DNA from: Symsagittifera roscoffensis
Taxonomy: Eukaryota > Xenacoelomorpha > Acoela > Convolutidae
NCBI RefSeq assembly: GCF_963678635.1
Contig: NC_087066.1
Span: 21,981,996-22,045,995, forward strand
Length of the DNA stretch: 64,000 bases
Direction of reading: 5' to 3'
Shown here: positions 56,931 to 64,000 of the stretch, one piece after another
Layout: the number at the start of each line of letters is the position of its first letter
Position numbering within the stretch: the stretch's first letter is position 1
Notes under the pieces: generated by a model
Database searches by the model: none
The model's input: the letters and a program-made list of their open reading frames with translations, nothing else
Told to the model about the DNA's origin: nothing
Position numbers and translations under genes: made by a program

Positions 56931-58126
56931 TTTTCATTTAAGTTTTCCACGTTATTATTGCTTCATGGAACTTGTAGTATTGAAAATACTACACAGACAA
57001 AAGACCATTGTCTTAATTGTTTATTTAACGACCCAATTCTAAATTGGAGCGTGCCATTTAAAATAAAGCCTCTTTTCACTAAATCAGATATTGACTGATT
57101 TACTCTTATTAGGACTATAAAATCTTGTTGTGAAAATCCCCTCCTTTTTAAATAATTGTCCAATTTTTCTCATTTTTTCACGCTCACTATTTTAAAAGGG
57201 CGGCGATTATCAACACGCCCCTTTTAACTTTAACTTGAAACAAAATGGATAAATATTTAGCAGTCTTGCCGGCTGCACTGAAATTCTCCTTGCTTTGATT
57301 AAGCAGATATGCACCTGCAATTTGATGCATCAAAGAGAAAACTATGAATTTTCAATGAGACAAAACTGAAGGTTGCGGTTTTAATCAAAGAGGACTAATA
57401 ATTTCAAGATATTTGATTTGAAAAAATCAAATAAAAACTAGTTGAAAATTCCCTAATAAGAAAGGGAGAAAAAAGAAGCAGGTGAAACCTGAATAATTAA
57501 AGATTGAATCAGCCTCCGGTTTATGCTTACGAGCAAAGGGACTGGCCTGAAATCTTCAGTGTTTCATTTTGCTCAGTATGCAGCAAGTCAGATTTCTTCA
57601 GTCAGATCTTTTCAAAATAAACAATTTTTCTTTTCTGCCTTTACAATAAAATTAAACTATCCTTTTTCACAAATAAAATAGAGAATAAATTCTCATTTAA
57701 AGTTCAATAAAATTATAAATCGAGATACTCGAGATACCCACACCTGAGGAAGTCTGGACAACAAGTACCAAAAGGACTACGGCAAGACGATAATGACGAC
57801 CAAACCAGAAGTGCCGAAGTAGACACAATCAAGGGTGACACAAGAATACTAATCAGTCATCGACCTTAGTAAGAAGATGAAATATTGATGAACAAATTCA
57901 GATTAACTCAACCTCCCCTCATAGGTATATTTCTTTAAGCTGTTCGATTCGTTTATATAATCTAATAACCCAGTGCTTTGTATTTAACCAACTAATTAAT
58001 TCATACGTTTTCTAACTATTGTTTCTACTCTAACTTTTGTCAAGACAACTTGACGATCTAAAGTGAGACATTTAACTTAGGATAAAATTACTAAGCATTC
58101 AACCAGCAATGAACGCTTAGTAAAAC
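56931..58126 (+). repeat. Probable 5' LTR region of a second gypsy-like element
   Basis: Inferred from position: a primer-binding site follows at 58127 and gag at 61284. The left border may be near TGTAGTATTGAAAATACTACA (56970-56990), a small inverted repeat just after the segmental similarity ends. Without the 3' LTR in the window, neither end can be fixed. An AAAAGGGCGG...CGCCCCTTTT inverted motif lies at about 57196-57226. No gene is seen; a minus-strand 66-codon frame (56963-57163) is unidentified. Confidence 0.4.
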
Positions 58127-58138
58127 TGGTGCGACCGC
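58127..58138 (+). other. Primer-binding site of the second gypsy-like element
   Basis: TGGTGCGACCGC, the same decamer TGGTGCGACC as in the 11.5-kb element but on the plus strand, upstream of a plus-strand gag. A conventional CA does not directly precede it, so the exact LTR end is uncertain. Confidence 0.6.
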
Positions 58139-61100
58139 AGCAGAGAACTATTCCTTAAGAAGTTCCTTTTCCAACAAACTCGAAACAGCTTTTAAAAATT
58201 CAAAACAATATTTTAAAATTAGGATCTGTGAGTATTTGTCAGAAATTAGTTTCCAACCTCAAAAAGCCAGAGACTATGGGTATCTTTCGATAGAAACACA
58301 ATTTCATTGTCTTCTACTTGACAGATATTCCTAGTAGGGTTCTTGCGATAAGTATCCCCTGCGCTAACATTCGCCCACGATATTCCTCCACCTCGAGGAC
58401 TATTATACGGCTTTCTAATTGACATTAGCTCATGAACTTAACTATTATCTATTATTATAATAATATATAAAACTTCTGAAAGAATCGTTCTCTGCCGAAG
58501 TCCGCTAGTAAGATATACCCGTTTTGTCCAGTAATCAACTAAATTTATGCCGAAACTTCAGTTAAAGTTATCATCACTAAAATTAACGAAATTTTTATTA
58601 ATTAAACTGCTCAAAAACTTATTAAACATCTTCATTTACTTTTTCGAGGGGGTTAAGTGGTCATATGTGCGATCAAGAGTACCCTAAATTGTATGATAAA
58701 TTGAAATCTTCATCACAACCATCCACGCTTGTTGCTATTTATTCTAATCCTTCATCATTTCTCGAGGCTTATCCTCATTTTTCTTAAGCTAATTTTTAAT
58801 TCTATCTAACTTTTTTTAACTTAAACCTAAATTATCCATCAGTAAAGCTACCAATTACTGAAACTAAGGAAGAAAATAACAAAAACCAAGAAGGAAGGAA
58901 CGGATTTGGGTGATTTTAATAAATCATTGGTTTTTTATGACACAGTTTAAATATACATCTAATAAAAAATAAGAATACGCACTAAAACCAATCTTAAAAG
59001 TTAACCAGATAACACCAAACACCGAGTTTTAGTTTCAGCACAAAAATATCAGATTTCACAACAAAAACTAAATCTAAAACACTGACACATCCACTTGATA
59101 TTGATAAACTAGGTTTCATATGATAGCCTAAGCACTAAAAAATTGATTTTTACCAGCCAAATTTTTTGGTTTCAGTCTAGATTTCAGTTATAGGATCAAA
59201 CGTTTCAGTTAAAATAAGTATAGTTTTCGGTCACAATTTTTGGTTTCTGTAAACGGGTTCGGGTAAAACAACAAAAGTTGAACTAGTGAAACCCAAAATT
59301 GGATACCATAAGTCAAAAACCTGGTCTTAAATGGTAAGTTTTTGTTCGTTTCACGTTTCAGAAAACAAAAATTGAGTTTTTGGTCTCAAAATTGAGCTCC
59401 GAACGCCAAATTTTGACTTTCTAGAGAAAACTAACGGTGTTATAACCCACCAAACCAATTTCAAAATTTGGTTCCTCAGGCTGAAACGTACGTTTCAGAA
59501 TTGGTGTTTTTGGTTTCAGAAGCAAAAATCTTGCTTCCCCTGTGAAATTTGTGTGAAATATTGAAAGATAATAGGAATCCTTAATGCACTAACCAATTTT
59601 TAAACTCAAAAAACTTGTAGAAGGTGTTAGTTTGAGCCCTCAAACTTACAGTTTCAGAAAACTAAAATTGTCGTTTTAGGCTAAAATTCTAATCTTTTTG
59701 GCAATCTTATTGCTGGAATAGAAATATATTAGAGAGACCAACCTAAATTTTTAATCTCAAAACTCTAAAACCAAGTGGTCAAACCATAGTTTCAGTTCTA
59801 GAAATCATAGTTTCAGCCCCAAAAACTTAGGTTTCCGCAAACAAACTTTTGACTTTGAAGTAACAAACCTGTTCCAAATTCTAATTTACACTAGACCAGC
59901 TATCAAAAACCAACTTTTTATTTTCATGCATCGAGTTTGAGAGAGTTTAAGAGTTTTAGGTTTGAGATTTCAAAAACTAAGTTTAAGAGATCAAAAGATT
60001 CGGTTTTCTCGAATTTTTTATAAGATAAAGCATAAACCAGGTATACTAAAATTTTTAGACAATTTTAAGATTAAAAAAACTCAACTTCAGCTACCATAGT
60101 TTCAGATTTCAGATTATCGTTTCAGTCCAAAATTTTTGTAAAATTTTGTTAAAAAAATTAAAGTTTTGAGCCAATAATAACCCAAAAAGGCATATAGTTA
60201 TATTTTTAACCATATCAAAGGCGTTAAAAAAACTTCACTTGAACAAAGTTTCAGGTTTCAGCTAAAATTTCAGCGAACAAAAATTTGAAACACTAAAAAA
60301 AATTTTTCCAAAGAAATTTTTGAAATTTCTTATTTCATTATTAATAACCTTTGTTAATAATCAATAAATCCTAGGAGGTTTTCATTACTTCAAATCATAT
60401 TACTCAAATAGTACAACTTAGTTTAAGAAAAAGAAAACAAACACCAAAAAAATTAATGTTAACACGTTTTAAAATTGACGTCAGTACAATAAATTTAAAA
60501 CTCAAATTAGGAAATAAAGTCTCTAACATCATATGGTACATCACTAACACTGAAAAAGATCATATTAGTTTTAGCAAAACAACCTAATGACAATAAACAC
60601 GAATTGTACGTATTTTTTTGACGATATACTCCAAAAATTGACACAATTCTTCAGCAAATAAAAATACCAAATAATATAATTTATATACCGCAAGAACGAT
60701 TAATTGCTTCAATCCCGATTGCTTTTTGATATCATCATATACCCAAGCTTAAAAGTACTTAAGTTTTGATCATTTTTTATTAGAAACATAAATTTTTCCT
60801 CAACAAAACTTAAATAATAACGAGTTCTTAGAAAAATTTAAATATTCCTTATATCGTTTATCATTACCTAGATAACAATTTACGTCCCAAAATGATGTAG
60901 AATGCTATGATCCACTTTTATCAAGTAAATACAACAGCATTTAATTTAAATCTAAATTTGAAAAAATAATCCACGAAAATTATTTGGTATATCACCAATA
61001 TCCAAAAGGATTAAATCACAATTTTGTCCAAACACCCACACAAAAATATTCACGAATTAACTATTCTCTCCCGCAGCAAAACCCCTGAGCTAACTTCTAT

Positions 61101-61283
61101 CTTAAAGAAGCTTAATCGACCCCATAGCACTATTGATCTATCTAATTAAAATTTGTATTCATTAAACATAGCAAGATTCATAGTAACTTAAATACAATTA
61201 TTTCAGTCCTTACAATTGATCAGTACACAAAACATTCAAACCTTTATATATTGTTAACAAAAATTTAAGTGAATTAAGCAAAA
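58139..61283 (+). other. Long non-coding leader with degenerate TTTCAG repeats
   Basis: About 3.1 kb without a usable plus-strand frame. From about 58990 to 60300 it is made of loosely repeated phrases such as TTTCAGTTTTAGAAAACTAA and CAAAATTTTGG around recurring GTTTCAG words. Leaders this long between primer site and gag are unusual; it may contain nested insertions. The gag start at 61284 is preceded by AAGCAAAA. Confidence 0.45.
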
Positions 61284-62271
61284 ATGGCAAACGTAGTGGC
61301 AAACCCAGATTTAGCTCTCGAAAAATTTACCGGCTTAGATCCAAATGAAGATGCAAGAGATTTTCTTGATATAGTAGAGAAAAAGATAGCATTTTCCCTA
61401 GGAACTAGACCAGCAGACGCAGGTGACGAACAGGACGCATATGATAACAGACAAAGAGCCTTATTTGGTTCAATATTACGAGGTGCAGCCGCTCAATGGT
61501 ATCAGGGAGTAGCAGCCCATTTACCTTGGAACGAGATAAGAGATCAATTCATAGATAGATTCACTGATGATAAGGATAAGTATAGAAGACGAATAGAAGC
61601 AGAAAACATGAAAAGACAACCTGATAAAATTATTAAAAGCTACCTATATAAATTAAGCACCGCAGTAGCCTAATCCAACTTTTAATGATGATCAAAGAGC
61701 AGCAAAGAAAATGGAATTCTTTGTACGCGACTTAAGCCCTCCAGGCTTAAAACAAAAGGCGCATCAATTCCTAATTGAGAATCCACCCGCAACTTGGCAA
61801 CAATTAACAGATCATATTGCTACAAAAGACTTAAGTTTTGCAATAAGTAGTGAGTTTATTGGAACAGCATCCAGTAGCATAGATAATAAATTGGAAATAG
61901 AGGGAATGAAGGATCAACTTAACGAGTTAACAGGACTAATGAAGGATCAACAAATAAACGCAGCTGATAATCCACATGAGCACAGAAACAAACAAAACAA
62001 CTCAATGTTTTGCAACTGGTGTTGCATGTCAGGCCATACGATAAGACATTGCTTTAAATATAACGATCAACAGGAGCAAAATTATGACTCGCTTCAAATA
62101 CGAGAGAACTCAAACAGAAGTTACCATAACTATAGCAAGAGTAGGTCAAGAGTAGACAACAATTTCAATGACATAAATCCCCAACAAGAATTCAGGCATT
62201 TGTCAAACTTTAAGGAAAGTTCTCAATCGCGTGACAGGTCGAACAGTAAAAAAACCCTTCAACAAAAATAA
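61284..62271 (+). pseudogene. Gypsy-type gag with CCHC zinc knuckle, frameshifted
   Basis: From the ATG at 61284 the first 129 codons hold the capsid core: LEKFTGLDPNEDARDFLD, then LRGAAAQWYQG and EIRDQFIDRF, the Retrotrans_gag pattern. A TAA at 61671 ends that frame, but the domain continues one base over from 61669 (PNPTFNDDQRAAKKMEFFVR) through a Leu-rich region to a zinc knuckle, CNWC-x4-H-x4-C (62011-62052), and a basic Ser-rich tail. So a single +1 shift or small indel breaks it. After the TAA at 62269 an acidic piece (SFSDDDIPGDYTDNECE) in a third register suggests a further lesion. Gag packages the element's RNA and forms the particle. The copy is probably dead. Confidence 0.83.
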
Positions 62272-62408
62272 CGATTATTAGTCACCTTACCAGATCCACA
62301 GCTTTAGTGATGATGACATTCCAGGAGACTATACCGATAATGAATGTGAGCTTGTTAATTTAAACTAGATCAGTCTCTGTCTGAACCCAAAATACAATTA
62401 TATATTAA

Positions 62409-63125
62409 CTTATACCAACATCCCGTCGGAGACAAAATAAAAAAAACGGTCTGGAAACCCAATTTCTACTAGACACTGGAGCAACATGTTCGCTTATTAA
62501 TTTTGACAGTTATGAACAATTTTATAAAATACAGCCTCTACAGCTGAATAAATCTAGATCAAACACAGTTGCTGTTAATGGAGAAAAACTTAAACTTATA
62601 GGTTATACTAATTTTGACTCAACTTTTGGTACAAACACTGATAATCCGGTAAAAATTAAAACACGAATTTCAGCCGAGAATGGATGCGATCTAAATATAT
62701 TAGGAATGGATTTCATTTCTCACAATATTAAATCAATAAACTTTCCAAATGTAAGCTTAGAATTAAGAAAATACTCAGATATAACAGTTCTTATCAGTAT
62801 TATAAGAAGCAAAAGTTATCCATATCTAAGCTTTTATCAAAATGTACTTCTTGATAAAAATATAACTATTGCACCAAAATCATCCCGCGTAATTTCAATT
62901 TCTCCAGCAGGCATAGTTTTCATAGTAAGAACATCGTATAGAATTGATAAGTTCTTAGAACAAAAAGGCATTAATGCAAAAACCACTTTTTGTATGAATG
63001 AAATAAAGTCAATGCCGGTCGTTCTTAAAAATTCCAGAGAATCAAAAGTAGATATAAACAAAGGTGTAATAGGCCAAACGTTTGAAAACATAGAAATAAA
63101 ACAGACCCATTTCTTCCTGCTTTAA
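62409..63125 (+). CDS. Retroelement aspartic protease (start of pol), partial
   Basis: The frame is open from just after a TAA at 62406 to 63125, in the -1 register relative to the zinc-knuckle part of gag, as usual for gag-pol. It shows FLLDTGATCSLIN, with the catalytic Asp at 62472, and 75 residues later ILGMDFISHN (62697 onward), the closing motif of retropepsins. Residues after that (to the stop) are a linker with no reverse-transcriptase motif. The protease would process Gag and Pol. The stop at 63123 and absence of RT directly after suggest decay or truncation. Confidence 0.82.
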   Translation, partial: LIPTSRRRQNKKNGLETQFLLDTGATCSLINFDSYEQFYKIQPLQLNKSRSNTVAVNGEKLKLIGYTNFDSTFGTNTDNPVKIKTRISAENGCDLNILGMDFISHNIKSINFPNVSLELRKYSDITVLISIIRSKSYPYLSFYQNVLLDKNITIAPKSSRVISISPAGIVFIVRTSYRIDKFLEQKGINAKTTFCMNEIKSMPVVLKNSRESKVDINKGVIGQTFENIEIKQTHFFLL

Positions 63126-64000
63126 AATTTTCATAAATGTGAAGTTTTCATGAAAGCTTTTATAATGCTTTAACTTTGTGAAATTTACCTAACGTTTTTT
63201 ATACTGAGCAGTAAATCTAATTTAATCTTACTAAAAAATAAGATTACGAGTATCATCCTACAAAAATACTACAATGAATAGCGGTTCTGTATAACTTCCA
63301 AAAGGATATGTCAAAATGCATGAACACGGATTTAATTCTATACCGAGATCAAAAACAGTCAAGTACGCTAACAATTTTGGACCATCCTCAAAATCAAAGA
63401 AAGATAGAGGGATGGTAACCCAATCGCTCAGACAAAAAAGTTTTTCGACTTCAACATATCGGCAAAAAAATTGCAAAAGCCAGGAGTTTAAAAGATTAAA
63501 GTTTTACCAGTCTATAATAATTTCATTTTCAGGCGGTTTTATTAACTGAAAACTCAGAATTACACTTAAGGGAATGTCAAATTACCCTACGTACAATAAC
63601 GAGAATTAAAAGAGTGAAACTTTTGATGAAAGACCTAGCCAATGTAAAATTGTAACAAACTCATTCTGCGAAGTAATTTGCACCATCGGATTCCTCTTAG
63701 GGCCCAAGTAGGGACCGATGAAATTAATCATTAGGCTTATAGTTTTCAAGTTACAAATGCAAACTAGAAGAAATTCATCAAAAAGGGAAAAATTATCTCT
63801 CATTTTTCAACAAAATGAGTACGTTGTTACAATTATTCATGATCTTAAAATGGGCGTACATAGTTTTTCGACCCGAACCGCCGCAGATTTATGCCAGCAT
63901 ATGTTGGTGGCCTTATGTAGCCTTTCAATACCCATGGTACCAATTTCATTTAACCAACGCAAAAGATTGTTGGTGGCTGTATGCAGCCTTTGAGACTCTT
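63126..64000 (+). other. Decayed continuation of the second gypsy-like element
   Basis: A 77-codon plus-strand frame (63316-63549) is Lys/Ser-rich and of unknown identity. The end (63718-63993) has a short direct repeat, TTGGTGGC-x-TATG-AGCCTTT, at about 63905 and 63970. No reverse-transcriptase box is seen before the edge. Confidence 0.3.

Overview
The window is AT-rich animal (invertebrate-like) genomic DNA with very little host coding sequence. Spliced genes, decayed gypsy-like and BEL/Pao-like retroelements, miniature inverted-repeat elements, tandem arrays and a 200-base N gap all point to a eukaryotic scaffold. The exact taxon cannot be read from the sequence. A tunicate or other repeat-rich invertebrate is possible, but that is a guess.

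Host genes lie in the first 21 kb, all on the minus strand. At the left edge is the first coding exon of an SVOP/SV2-type major facilitator transporter (1-292). Between 13.7 and 20.7 kb is a cluster of inhibitor-of-apoptosis-like (BIR) exons. One gene model has an acidic first exon, an exon with two divergent BIR folds, and a last exon ending in an IAP-type C3HC4 RING. The other has an acidic first exon, a serine-rich exon and a last exon with one BIR. All the splice joins I propose are phase 0. The two may be tandem paralogues, or one gene with alternative ends.

The rest is repeats. 4465-11368 is a four-copy tandem array of a 1.73-kb unit, each unit holding a long imperfect palindrome. 11814-12133 is a hAT-type miniature element with a perfect 8-bp target duplication. 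16.07-16.55 kb is a foldback sequence inside an IAP intron. 21204-34854 is a head-to-tail triplication of a unit of up to 5 kb that carries a decayed BEL/Pao integrase and a short minisatellite. 35.4-38.1 kb holds old direct repeats, and 38.1-39.3 kb is a GC-rich minisatellite island. 42528-54018 is an 11.5-kb minus-strand LTR element with 379-bp LTRs, a primer-binding site, a broken gag, an envelope-like remnant and unidentified ORFs, but no polymerase that I can see. Two diverged copies of one host segment flank it (about 39.95-42.53 and 54.89-56.93 kb), each interrupted by a different AT-rich insertion. From about 57 kb to the end is a plus-strand gypsy-like element with the same primer-binding sequence, a frameshifted gag with a zinc knuckle, and an aspartic protease with the DTGA motif. 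It runs off the right edge.

No tRNA, rRNA, CRISPR array or bacterial-type operon was seen. Exon boundaries, repeat ends and family names come from reading by eye and are approximate unless stated otherwise.
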